Program-made: the position numbers and the translations under genes | Shown here: positions 1 through 10,200 of the stretch, one piece after another | How positions within the stretch are numbered: position 1 is the stretch's first letter | Layout: each line of letters starts with the position of its first letter | The notes under the pieces: model-generated | What the model was told of the DNA's origin: nothing | Seen by the model: the letters and a program-made list of their open reading frames with translations, nothing else | The model's database searches: none | Source: Liolophura sinensis | Lineage: Eukaryota > Mollusca > Polyplacophora > Chitonida > Chitonidae | Direction: 5' to 3' | Length of the DNA stretch: 64,000 nucleotides | Assembly: GCF_032854445.1 (NCBI RefSeq) | Contig: NC_088301.1 | Location: 2,172,001 to 2,236,000 of the forward strand

Positions 1-341
1 GGCTTATACCACATACTCTCCACATTGTACAAATATAGGTCCAGGTAACATGTACCAAGAGCAATACGGTCTCCTCTCTCGCAGACTTTACAAGAAAGTA
101 TTTTCAATTTAGACATTGTAAATTGTTCTTACTTGGACAGCAATATTTCGAAGGATCCTGCATATGGCGTGTACATATCTCGCCTTGTGGCATTTTTTAG
201 ATCCTGCGTGTTTCAATCAACTAGAGTGCAATTCTCTTGTAAACATGGACAGAGCTTACAGAATCTCTGGGCGCTCTGCTTCATGATAGTGTCCAATTCC
301 ATTTATTCCGAACTCGTGTTGACTAAGTTCGCCATGTTGCA
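1..341. other. Unassigned AT-rich sequence
   Basis: No recognisable coding domain, repeat or RNA gene was found here. The short open frame across 133-345 has no motif and runs into the repeat that starts at 342. It is probably intronic or intergenic sequence of the region that also carries the GPCR exons. Confidence 0.4.
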
Positions 342-620
342 GTGAGTGCTGAGGGTTTAACGTCATACTTAAAAATTTTTCAGTCATGTGGCGACGAAGG
401 GGATCCTTACAGTGCAGGTAATGTGCCTCCTTGTTGCACCGCTTTTTTATCTAGTGCTGCTTCATTCAGACGACCTACCGAGGCAAGTATGCTGTCCAAC
501 CCGAAGCATTATACTCAAAACTGTCGTTGCAGTATCCCCTTAATGCTGAATGCTAAGCAAGGAAGCTATAACTTTCTTTCAAGTTCTTAGGTGTGAGCCG
601 ACCTTGGATCTACCGTCCCC
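342..620 (-). repeat. Hairpin-tailed interspersed repeat (family R2), copy 1
   Basis: It starts with GTGAGTGCTGAGGGTTTAAC and shares a long colinear stretch with the copy at 22773-22992, including CAGTCATGTGGCGACGA and GTGCCTCCTTGTTGCA. Read on the minus strand, the 342 end is the 3' end: a stem-loop followed by GTTAAACC-type sequence and a short CACT run. This copy extends further than the 22773 copy, to GGATCTACCGTCCCC. It could be a SINE or a 5'-truncated LINE; no internal promoter boxes or ORF could be assigned. Confidence 0.6.
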
Positions 621-754
621 ATCGTCACGTTAAATTTCTGAGTATTTGCAATAAAGCGCAACTAGGATACATATTTTGTTATCGCCCAACTGATATTCTA
701 ACATGGCACACGATTTGAATACTGATTTTACTCAGTCGCCTAGAGCCTACCTTG

Positions 755-950
755 CGTTTTTCCCAACATCATTTAAAACTGTTGACTGCTTCTCTTCGCA
801 TGATTTCATTCTATTTTCGTACTTCATATGCTTTTTTTTGTTCCTTGGTGGTTTGTGTTAGGCGTCGTTTTGGGGAATAGGTCTTGAGATTATTGATCTG
901 GAACCTCCTTATTGGTTAACGGCTGGCATACGAATGTCTGATTTCTAGAT
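755..950 (-). repeat. Interspersed repeat R1, degraded copy 1
   Basis: This is a weak, colinear match to the repeat at 48112-48545, in the same orientation. Shared blocks include GACTGCTTCTCT, GGCGTCGTTTTGG and ATACGAATGTCTGAT. It is much more diverged than the other four copies in the window. Confidence 0.5.
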
Positions 951-1107
951 TTCTAGTTTTTAACTCAACTTGAAATCGGATCCTCAATAAATTCAAAAGT
1001 TCAGTTGTATGTATGTATGGTGTTCCAAATATGTATTCAAATCTGATCAATCTGATCTGTTTCTCGTCTAAAGAGGAAAGGAACAGAGTAATGGTTTATG
1101 ATTTATT

Positions 1108-1330
1108 TTGTCGGTGTTATACGACCTGTTCTATTTGTCCACGGCAACCAGCGTTACAGTGGGAGGTAATGAAAAGAGCCCGAGGGTATACCACAACCAT
1201 AAGGAGGAGGACTTCCCACGTACGACCAGGGAGGAGGTCAGCATGAGCTTACTTGAGCTCGAAGCGACCACATTGGTGAGAGGCTTCAGAGTCATGTGCA
1301 CTGTCCTGGCTGGCTAACCGCTTGGTCAAG
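1108..1330 (-). repeat. tRNA-derived SINE, degraded copy
   Basis: The sequence matches the two good SINE copies (11638-11893 and 33772-34030) in order and orientation: GTTATACGAC, CAGTGGGAGG, CTTCCCACGTACG, GTCAGCATGAGCT, GCATTGGTGAGAGGC-like, then the tRNA-like end GGCTAACCGCTTGG. It carries many substitutions and a damaged 3' hairpin, so it is an old copy. No target-site duplication was found. Confidence 0.6.
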
Positions 1331-2034
1331 ATGACCCCGGCTTTGTGATATAATGTTTAAAGCAAAACTTCTTCACTTGTTTCCCCATGGGGTTTCCAGT
1401 GTGATAGAATAGGACCTCAACACCCTATACAAGCTTGTCATAAAAGTCGACTAACCTACATCTCTCCTATGTGAGCTCGGTGAGTATAATAGGCCTCACA
1501 TCTTTCGGATTGTGTGAGAGGCAACCGGGAGCGACCTGTTTGCCGTGGGTTGCAAACCCGTAATCTACGAGACGGGATCTGGTGGCTAAGGGCGTGTTGG
1601 TCTTGCGAGATCCCCACGCCCAACACGCCACTTGGCCCTTACTTGGCGAGAGACGGGAGGTTGGTGAAGAGCCCGGTCCCATCAAACGACTTGGTCATGT
1701 CTTGCCTCTGCATGGTCCCAAAGTTTTCCTTATAACATTCATAAGAGAATAAATGATATATTTCAACTTTCCTTCGAGGGATTACGTTTGAGGAGGTGGT
1801 CGCTCATCGGTCAATCAAGTAGTTCGTATCTGATGTGCTGCCTTCATCATCGGGTGAGAGACGGAGGAGCTCGTGATCGGGAAATAGGTATGCATATCAA
1901 AACCATCCATTTGAGTATACCTCATGTGGAGTCCTTGTTGTCTTTCCTGCTGGGTATTCCCAGGTTCAGGCATCGCCCTTGTTGGCACTCTGTGGTGGGA
2001 AACACATGGGGTGAACTTTTATTATCTATATGCC

Positions 2035-2640
2035 ATGTCTTCTTCAAACGTTTCTTCTAATGTGTCTATTATAACTACAAGGTCTTCCTCTCAGCCAATT
2101 TCAAGTGCTGACAAAAAGAAGAAATTAGAGGTTGATAACGTTGTTTAAACTGTCAAAAGTTTTTTCCTGGCAAGGGCCAATGTAAAAAATAAACTGGGTT
2201 TGTTTCCGGCGCGGCAGTGAGGGCCATATTGGTTTTGACTGTAACAGCACAGTTAAGTGCTGTAGTGGAGATTACATGGCCTCCTCTAGGGACTGTCCAC
2301 TTTTCGTGAAAGAAAAACAAATAATCACTAAAAGCTAAAAACAATATATCGTATCAGCAGGCCCGAAAAATAGTCTTGCCTCCTAATACTTCACTGAAGA
2401 CTTCACTTGTCAATGCGGTCAAGCGAGTAGCATCTGTTGCTACTCAAACATCAATGATTTGGCCCATTGCAAACCAGAAACCTTGTTCTATTGCTGTTGA
2501 ACCTACTGTTCGACCTGCTTTCAATACTTCCTCAACCCAGACTACCTGAATACAACAGATAAAACCAGCGAATAATATTGACCAACCCGATAACCCTAAA
2601 CCTAATCAGCCTAAAAGCAAAAACATGATCTCCAAGGAAG
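2035..2640 (+). pseudogene. LINE-A ORF1 remnant (Gag-like, CCHC)
   Basis: The start codon at 2035 follows the family's 5' UTR and opens MSSSNVSSNVS, like ORF1 of copies E and L. The frame stops after about 37 codons, where an internal deletion joins the N terminus to the zinc-knuckle region near 2150. The downstream part still shows the pattern of a CCHC knuckle (GHIGFDC-like) and the MASSRDCPLF block that follows the last knuckle in every copy. ORF1 proteins of this class bind the element RNA in the ribonucleoprotein particle. The frame is not functional here. Confidence 0.7.
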
Positions 2641-2692
2641 GGTCGTGTGCGGTCCAAACATAAAGAGAAATCCCCACACGCCTTCTTCCATA

Positions 2693-5600
2693 ATGTCTTC
2701 TTTAGATAGAATTATGCAGTGGTATTGTCGAGGTCTTAAGGTAAATTTTATTGAAATAACACAGCTTGTTCAATCAATAAAAATCATTGCCCTTTGTCTT
2801 CAGGAAACTCACCTGAAGATATCTGACAATAATAAGACAACAATACGATAAAAATTAACTCATTGTACAGTACTTACTCTAATGAAGAAGAGGGAGCTGC
2901 ATGCGGCTCCTCTATCTTCGTGAAAAACAATATTATCCACAGCCCTGTTGCTCAGGATACAGAGCATCAGGCTGTGGCCGTTCGTGTATCATTGTGTAAA
3001 TCTATAACATTATGTTGAGTGTGTTTTCCTCCTAACATTTCTTTGTCAGCTTTCCAGTTACATAATTTAATAGAACAGTTGCCAAAACCTTTTATAATAG
3101 TGGCAGATTTTAATTCCCATAACCCCTATGGGGCAATAATAACATAAATAATACGGGCAAGACAGTAGAACACTTCTTATCTAAGGAGGAACTGTGTTTT
3201 TGAATGATGGTTGTAATAGCTATTTACATCCCGGTAACGGCACTTATTCTGCTAACGATCTCAATATCGCATATCCGTCACTTATCCCTGATTTTTCTTG
3301 GAACGTGCATGATGATCTCTGTGGTAGTGATCAGTTTCCTATAATCCTAGAGCATATCACTGCTAATTCTTTAGAACAAGTAACTAGGTGGAAATTCGAC
3401 AAAGCAAATTGGACCGCATTTGAGATGTTCTGTGAGGCTTCTTTCATTCCAGAGATATCCCAAATCCACTCCAAATCCAAAAGTAAACCCTGGTATGAAA
3501 ATGACTGTCGTAAAACCATCAAGGACCGGAAAAAGGCTGAAGGCAAATTTAATCATTGTCCCACTGATAATAATTTAAACCAGGTTCGTAGTTTTAGAGC
3601 TGAAGCTCGTCGATTACTCAAGTCCAAGAGACGATCTTGTTGGCGAAACTTTGTTTCTGGCATTACCTCAAAAACACCCATGTGTAAGGTCAGGAGCATG
3701 GTTCAGAAACTAAAAATAATTCAGGGTAAAAAATAATAAAGCAAAAGTTCAGCATTTAAAAGATGGAGATAGTATATTAACTTCTCCACCTGATAATGCA
3801 AATAAACTAGCTGAAAAAAAAATCCAAGAAATCTTTTTCTGACAGTTATACTAATGAATTCCAACATATTAAACACCGGAAGGAGAAAATTAAATTGCCC
3901 TTTTCTTCTAAAAATTTAGAAGGTTATAATTATAGGCGTCAAGTCCGACATTCATGTACCATTCATAGTCCGTAAAAGGCGTTCCAAGTCGATAATCGCA
4001 AGATCCATTTCCAAAAACAACGTTTAACACCCAAAACACAGTTATGTAAGAAATTATACAAATCGGTAACACACAAGAGAGAAGCTGTCATCAGTTTTCA
4101 GTGATGACGGCCAGAGAATGTCCTTTTCATATCGATGAACTTAACATTGTATTCAAAAACGGCCCACTATACTGCTTGTGGTCCTGATGACATATATTAT
4201 AAGTTCCTGAACCATTTACCACCTGAGCCACTGGAGACTCTCTTGGACCTGCTTAATGATATTTCGATGACTGGTGACTTTGCATCCTCATGGACGGAGG
4301 CGTGTATTATCCCGGTTCCCAAACTGGGTAAGGGTCATACTGATCCAAATAATTACCGTCCCATAGCTCTTACCAGCTGTGTCTGTAAGACTATGGAACG
4401 GATAATAAATGATACACTTGTTTGGTTTCTTGAAACCAGAAAGTTAATTTCTAATATACAATGTGGTTTTCGTCAAGGTAGATCCACTATGGATCACCTT
4501 GTTTGATTCGAAACCTTTATTCGCTAAGGCTTTATTAATAACGAACATGTGGTGTCCATATTTTTCGACCTTGGAAAGGCCTACGACACCACATGGAAAT
4601 ATGGTATTTTAAAAGAGCTTGCGGACATGGGCCTTAACGGTCGATTACCAAAAGTTATATCAGAATTTTTATCTGATCGTCAGTTCAAGGTAAGGGTGGG
4701 GTCCACTCTTTCTGCCTCTTATGAGCAGGAGATGGGTGTAACCCAGGGCAGTATCCTTTCACCAACGCTGTATAGCATACAAATAAAGCGGAACCGGCAG
4801 ATTTGTCTCAATAAGATCGAGAAATGGGCAGTTGCCAATGGTTTTAGATTTTCTGCGTCTAAAACCGTCGGTATGCATTTTTGTAATAAAAGGAAATTCC
4901 AGGTAGACCCTGAAACTAATCTTTTGCTGAATAAAAAAATTATCATTTATACCTCTTATAAAATGCTTAAAGCTAAATGTACAAAGGCTCGCGATATAAT
5001 AAAGGTCGTATCTACTGATGGGTCAAAAGTCAAGGATGGGGACAGGTTTGCAGCTGCAGTTGTCTTAGAGCAGCGAGTTGCTTATCCTCGTCTTCAATCT
5101 TTTCTGCAGAGGACAGGGCTACACTCCTGGCCTGATCATATGTTTCTTCTGGGCATGCCAGTGATATGCCGTGACTCGCTTTCTTGCCTTTTGGCAATTA
5201 GGAATAATAAATTTAAAAATCCGTTGATCTTCGAAATATTAGCCATACTACGTAGAAAATTAATTAACAGAGGTAAAGATATTGTATTCTGTTGCATACT
5301 GGTATGAATGGAAACACACAGTCGTAGACAGGGAGGCGAAAGCTGCCCTTACCAAAACCTTCGTCAAAAGTATAATGATTTTAAGTCTAATATTCTTAGA
5401 TATATTCGTCGCCGTTGGCAGGGTGAATGGGATCTGCAGGTTTACAATATGCTGCATGCCATTCTTCCTGTCATTAGCTATAATTCCTATACCCTTGATA
5501 TGTCTTGTAAAGATCAAGTCGTTTGAACAAGATGCCGTACTGGGCATTCACGTCTATCAGACAATTTCATCTTGGATGAGAGCAGTGCTCCCGAGTGTGT

Positions 5601-5769
5601 TGGATGTGATGTTCAATATAGTATCAAACATATCCTGGTTGACTGTGTAGACTTTGCCCATGTTCAGCGAAGATTCTACACAGTCAACTCTATATATGAT
5701 TTATTTGACATCATCGCTGGCAGTCTTGTTGATTTTTTGAAGGCTGTTGGCCTTTATAAGAGAATATAG
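2693..5769 (+). pseudogene. LINE-A ORF2 (endonuclease-RT-RNase H), broken
   Basis: The start at 2693 gives MSSLDRIMQWYCRG, equivalent to MSSLDKIIQWNCRG in other copies. An APE-type endonuclease follows, with catalytic-type QET at about codon 43, then endonuclease C-terminal sequence (3194-3736, ending RSCWRNFVSGITSK). RT fingers lie at 4135-4506 (NYRPIALTSCVCK, IQCGFRQGRSTMDHL) and 4549-4780 (FFDLGKAYDT, GVTQGSILSPTLYS). The YVDD block has been deleted at about 4787. RNase H starts STDGSK at about 5010, but the conserved glutamate region is shifted out of frame. Stops and frameshifts occur at about 2850, 4117 and 4506. No intact product is possible. Confidence 0.8.
3935..4118 (+). repeat. Interspersed repeat R1 inserted in LINE-A ORF2
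   Basis: LINE sequence GGTTATAATTA breaks off and resumes at TCCTTTTCATATCGATGAAC. The 180 bases between match R1 copies at 18179, 25843 and 48112 (GTCAAGTCCGACATTC, GTAACACACAAGAGAGAAG, CATCAGTTTTCA). The insert is shorter than the other copies, stopping where the others continue with the GCATGAATTCCATATC block. No clear target duplication is visible, so the mechanism is unknown. Confidence 0.65.
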
Positions 5770-6377
5770 TTTATATGTATTTCAATGCATAAAATAAAAG
5801 CAATTGTGATTTTTGACCTTTAACTGACATTTAGTTTTCTTTAAACTGTTTTCAAAAATGTTCGTCTGGTTTTCTTATAAAATTTTGATTGTTCATTAGA
5901 TCATATCGAAAACTATTCACGGCTTCCTGATTTGAACATGTTCCCGCCACGATATGACTGAGATATTGCCGATGTGGGGTCAAACCATAATCATTCATTC
6001 ATTCTTCACTTGCTAAAGCTGGAAGAGGTTCAACCAATACATTTTCACTGAGGATTTTATTTATCATGTTTTAGGATATATTTTACTGTATAAATTGACA
6101 CCTTAGCTATACACTGCAAAAAAGAAGTCTGTAGCTTTTGTTATTTTTCCGAAGCATGTGACAGAAAATGAAATCAATCAGCCGAAGTTTAGCATGCTAT
6201 AGTGGGAGTTATGTCCAATGCTAAATATATGTCGGTAGAGTGTCTGTCAGTGTAAATTGCACCGTTTTTATTATTTTTCCAGTAATACGTAATGTGAATC
6301 TACCAAACAATTTTCGGGTGTGAAAAAAAATCAGTTTCGAATGAGAAATATAAAGTAATGTAATTAGTTTTTCTTAC

Positions 6378-6501
6378 CGCAAAAAAGGTGACTGGTAGGG
6401 ATAAACATATTGACAACACCCACACAACAGCTACTGTAATTCGGGCATTGGGAACCGTGCAGTAAGATTTTGCCTTCAATGGATGACACACGGCAATATA
6501 T
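6378..6501 (-). CDS. GPCR exon: end of TM3, second loop and TM4
   Basis: This is one 124-bp exon of a class A (rhodopsin-like) G-protein-coupled receptor, an integral plasma-membrane protein. Translation reads YIAVCHPLKAKSYCTVPNAR, then a hydrophobic TM4 with VVWVLSICLSLP. The ERY/HPLKA pattern at the end of TM3 is the G-protein coupling hallmark. On the minus strand the exon begins right after TTTCAG (AG at 6503-6502) and ends at GCG before GTAAGA (GT at 6377-6376). It starts in phase 2, completing the arginine codon left open by the exon at 6700-6824, and ends in phase 0. The motifs look like a peptide receptor; the exact subfamily cannot be set from this part. The downstream exons (TM5-7) were not found and probably lie beyond position 1. 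Confidence 0.88.
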
Positions 6502-6699
6502 CTGAAACATATTTATGACAAGCAGAAATATGCACCAAAAGACCACGACTTAAATATCCAAAGAGTAATGTAGATTTTATAGTCAAAGTGCATCATTTAA
6601 ATGATGTGTGTTGATATTGCAGTCCAAATATTGCAGTCTAAATATTGTCTTCTCGGTCGCAACTGAGTTATAATTATTGTCAATGAGACAATAGCTTAC

Positions 6700-6824
6700 C
6701 TTTCAACAGCCATGGTCGTCATCGTGAAAACAGAAACCGGGATTGAAAAGTACTTGAAGAACATCCATAACTTGCAAACCCAAGTCGGAAGTAGGTAGTA
6801 TGTATAGAAGAATCGATCGTTGAC
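6700..6824 (-). CDS. GPCR exon: first extracellular loop and TM3
   Basis: This 125-bp exon reads VNDRFFYTYYLLPTWVCKLW, followed by a hydrophobic TM3 that ends VFTMTTMAVER. The WVCK cysteine corresponds to the one at the top of TM3 that forms the conserved disulfide in class A receptors. The acceptor is TTTCAG (AG at 6826-6825) and the donor is GTAAGC (GT at 6699-6698). The exon enters in phase 0 and leaves in phase 2, which fits both neighbours exactly: the TM1-2 exon at 25104-25225 ends in phase 0, and the TM4 exon starts with one base. The intron to the TM4 exon is 198 bp, while the intron to the TM1-2 exon is 18.3 kb. Confidence 0.88.
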
Positions 6825-8561
6825 CTGAAAGAGGACATCAGTACTACCGTCATTAAGGACAAAAACAAGGAAAATTTACATGTACAACGGATAGAAACAA
6901 CGAGTACAATTCAAAAGGTACACAACATAAACCAGCAGTGTGATTGTTGGCAAAAGATCATACCACACGACAGGAGTAAAATTCGTGTGAGTTTACCTCG
7001 TTTGGGTTTTTATTCAGACTGTTCGTGTATATGCTTAGGTTGTAGGAAATTACACACCACCTAACACGATAGCTTAAGAAAATTTAAGTTAAAAAATGTA
7101 CTGATGTTACTTGCAGCGTTTTACACACCACTGGTCTATAATTACTCAAAATCGCATGTTGTCATCTCATTTAATAAACCATTCCATAAACACAGCGCAA
7201 AGGGACCGGGTTAGTCAAATGTTAAGGGACCAAGTTAGTGAAATGTTTAGTTGACAGGTAGAAATCTGGTTTGCACTGGAAGACATTGTAAAAGATTAAA
7301 AAGCGCCAAAATGACTTGTACATAGCCAATACATGTAAGTACAGCAACAACGCCATTATGACAGCTGACAAATGGTCGCGATTTCCCCTTGAAAAAACCT
7401 CAAAATGGTTCAGCTCTGCGAAACTGGCATGTCTAGGGCTAACATTTGGGAAAACTTCTAGCTCTCGTAGTGTTTGATTTGCAGCCATAAATTCCGCAAC
7501 TTCAAAACCCTAAAATTATTTTTTTCCGTATCTTAATATATACAGGTAAAAAGCAGATTCACAACCACCGGCCAGAAATACATCCAAGTGATATCAGAAT
7601 GTAAATTTTTCTGGGCTGAGCGACAAATTACAGAGCAATGAGGCAGGAGTCGGCTTTAAGCGCGCTTGAAAGGCCTATGTGAAGGCCAGAGAAGGCGGTA
7701 ATGGCCATTCAGCACGACAGTTTTCGCCATATTTTGACATGCAATTTATTTGTCACTTAATTCCGGCAGCTATGTAGGATGGTTCTGATGACAATGTGAA
7801 ATCTACACTGAATGTACTTTTTCAGCAGATTAAGAACCAGAAGTTTGCATTTGAAGCCGTTGTCGACAACAAGGCGCAAACAAGGCAAGAAAATAAAGGA
7901 ATCACCGATTGTGATTTAAAGCCACATTGGCAATATTTCAACCATGTCGTGGCGAGAATGTACCATCAACAAAATATAAACGCCCAAACCAAAAATGCTA
8001 CGTTAAAATGATTTCTCAAGAAACACGCCCCCCAAAATTTCTTGTTTGCATACTGATTGATTTGTTTTCCTCAGATCAAGCGGACTAATTGAGCTGGAAA
8101 TTTATGCCACAATTGATAGTGAATACTTAACCTAAATATTGACAGCACGCTATTTAAAACTGAAAGAAAACAATACAATAAAAATTGCTTCTTGCGTTTA
8201 TATTTTTGTTAAGCCTGAGAAGTGTGACGAAATTTTCTTCGGCGAAGGATGGACCAAAACCAAGGACAGAGCACGCTCCATTTAAAAAGCTCAAGCAGTT
8301 ATCCGCCCTTGTCCAATATGTTGAAACTGCCAGTAAACAGGTTTACTTTGAGCACCACCAAGAATTCTCAGACCCAAAAAGAAAAGTTAATTTAATAGAT
8401 ATTTTTTGTCTCAAAAGCCGCGAAACTCTGCCATGCCAACCGCATCAGATTTTTAAATGGAGCGCGCTCTGACGTTGGTTAAAGGCCGATCAACATTTTT
8501 TGCCAATTCTTACAGAGCAATGTCGGACTAAATTTTGTTGAGTACATTTAAATCGAGAAGC
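6825..8561. other. Intron sequence without recognised elements
   Basis: This is the start of the 18.3-kb intron between GPCR exons. Open frames at 7222-7488, 7796-8011 and 8185-8472 show no domain, no repeat match inside the window and no consistent splice pattern. The 6006-6377 interval, on the other side of the exons, is likewise empty. Confidence 0.45.
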
Positions 8562-8800
8562 AGTGAATGGTTGAATGAATGATTATGGCTTAACGCCACG
8601 TTGTTTCAGCCATATTTTGGTGAGAACATAGTGTAAAAAAAGAAGCGGTTCAGGTTGGCGATATGGTAGTGAGCACATCAAAAGCAAAACAAAAACGTTC
8701 GAACATGTTTAAAATCAGATAAAAACCGAAACAGTTTGAACTCGAAAACCGCCATATTTTATGAAATATTGTATCTAGAAAATTGTATATGTGCATATCT
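8562..8800 (-). mobile_element. LINE-B: 5'-truncated copy, 3' UTR only
   Basis: The (GAAT)-type tail and ATTATGGCTTAACGCCACG are the complement of the family's 3' end. The copy then runs through the 3' UTR (GAACATGTTTAAAATCAGAT, AACTCGAAAACC) and stops at about 8800, beside a microsatellite. About 240 bp survive. The hairpin arms are shortened by a small deletion. Confidence 0.75.
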
Positions 8801-8802
8801 TT

Positions 8803-8819
8803 CACACACACACACGCAG

Positions 8820-8882
<63 letters not shown>
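8803..8882. repeat. Compound microsatellite (CA)n-(TA)n
   Basis: A run of CA repeats with one interruption (CGCAGA) passes into about 20 TA repeats ending at TAGC. It abuts the truncated end of LINE-B. The long open frames across it on both strands are an artefact of the dinucleotide repeat. Confidence 0.95.
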
Positions 8883-8883
<1 letters not shown>

Positions 8884-9379
8884 CAAAAAATATTAATATT
8901 TACGTATATAATGCCTTCTTAACTTTCTGCATTCTGTTATATTCCAACTGCAGTTTCAAACTTCATGTTATTTTCAAGGAATATGAATATGGATGTCCAC
9001 AGAAGTCTCTATATAGGATATGTGTTGCCAGTACTAAGGAACATATTACGTACATGTCAAAAAAGGCAGTGGTTTAGTTACATGGTATAATACTTCAATA
9101 AATTGTTGCTGAGAACAATGTCGTACATGCATAAAGCTGTTAAGTAGCGAACAATAGAAAAATCAGTACCTAAGAGTGTCTATCCGCAGGGCGACTAGTG
9201 ACGATGCGTCTGTGACATAATATATATACAATGAGTAATAAAAATGAACTGGTTTGACAAAATTAATCAAGATAAATTATACAAGCACGTGGTACATCAT
9301 GATATTATGAGATGAAATAATAGGCCAGATGACTACCATTGAGACGTGGGTGATAATTATTTAAGAAGAAACTTTTTTT
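8883..9379. other. Unassigned intron sequence
   Basis: AT-rich sequence with no recognised domain or repeat. It may include the degraded downstream end of the Penelope-like fragment that follows. Confidence 0.35.
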
Positions 9380-9838
9380 TCATCTAATACTTTTAAAAAT
9401 GGAAACTTTCATCGAGGGAGCCAATGACAATGCGCGGGAGCGTATGTGCTTACTGACTGGAAGATGACAATATTCTTCCTTGTTGATATGTTGTCGATGC
9501 AGCGTCAATCTGGAGCGGAGATCTGAGGTCTGGTTAATATATTGTTTGCCACGTCCCATGCAAACAAGTGCATATACAACAATATTTACAGTGCAACATA
9601 TGTCAAATTTTACATTAAACAAAGGATCCTCTTTCTCAAAATGAAAGCTTGATCCTTCTAACATGTGTATGCATGCTCCACATCTAGGTTTATTGCATTT
9701 AGAGTCCGATGGAATCACAGATTTGTCTGAAAAATGAGCGCGAGTTAACATTTTTTGAGGCTTGGAGCCTGTTGTTTGCTATTAATGACCTTAAATTTGG
9801 CTAGAATGTCTTTCATCTTGTCACTTTTTTAGAATTGG
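9380..9838 (-). pseudogene. Penelope-like element fragment with GIY-YIG-type endonuclease
   Basis: The 123-residue frame (9380-9751) has CNKPRCGACIHM, a cysteine-rich segment, then VVYALVCMGRGKQYINQTSD and LRSRLTLHRQHI. This is the layout of the C-terminal region of Penelope-like retroelements: a CX5CX2C-type knuckle, followed by a GIY-YIG nuclease (here VVY and QYINQT) and an LR-RL-H segment. Upstream, in another frame, ILAKFKVINSKQQAPSLKK fits the linker after RT, so a one-base slip in the A-run near 9754 breaks the frame. The RT itself is absent. It is a dead fragment inside the GPCR intron. Confidence 0.7.
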
Positions 9839-10200
9839 GAAGGTATCAAAATGATTGGGAAGATGTTGTTATTATTGGGATTATGTGTTGAAACAAATGG
9901 AATTACCTTCTCTTCAGTTTTTTTTTCTGTGATTCTTCACACAAAGCAACGTGACAAAAATAAATCTGAGGAAAATCATAAAAGCATAAACCTAGTAGCT
10001 CCCCTCCCCCACCCTGGAACGTCCCTCTAAGGCCCTATCCAAACTTATAATAAGTTTGGATCGTTGGAGGACGTTGATCCTTCAACATCACATGCAGACG
10101 GGATGAATACGTTATCTGCACCTGGGATATCTCCTAGTAGATCTCCCCAAAAGAGTCGTCCTGGGTCCAAAATTAAATCCCCTATACGCCTTCCTCCATA

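Larger units (their letters stand above)
1381..6005 (+). mobile_element. LINE-A: long but decayed non-LTR retrotransposon
   Basis: This copy runs from the family's 5' end (CCCCATGGGGTTTCCAG followed by GATAGAATAGGACC) through the 5' UTR, an ORF1 remnant, ORF2 and the 3' end CCATAATCATTCATTCATTC. ORF2 has endonuclease, RT and RNase H in that order, which fits the I/Nimb/Ingi-like side of the jockey superfamily because RNase H is present. It has an internal deletion in ORF1, an R1 insertion at about 3935-4118, and two deletions in RT (about 4787 and 5008). It cannot encode an active enzyme. It lies in the same intron-rich region as the GPCR exons and opposite to them in strand. Confidence 0.85.

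Noticed and set aside
3331-3556. Minus-strand open frames opposite ORF2 (also at 10723, 16203, 31320, 34692 and similar)
   Set aside because: They are the antisense shadows of the endonuclease coding region and recur in every copy for that reason.
7222-7488. 88-residue minus-strand frame as a further GPCR exon
   Set aside because: No GPCR motif, wrong order relative to the TM1-2 and TM3 exons, and no fitting splice phase.
8650-8886. Open frames on both strands with runs of YI/IY or TH
   Set aside because: They are a product of the CA/TA microsatellite, not a coding region.
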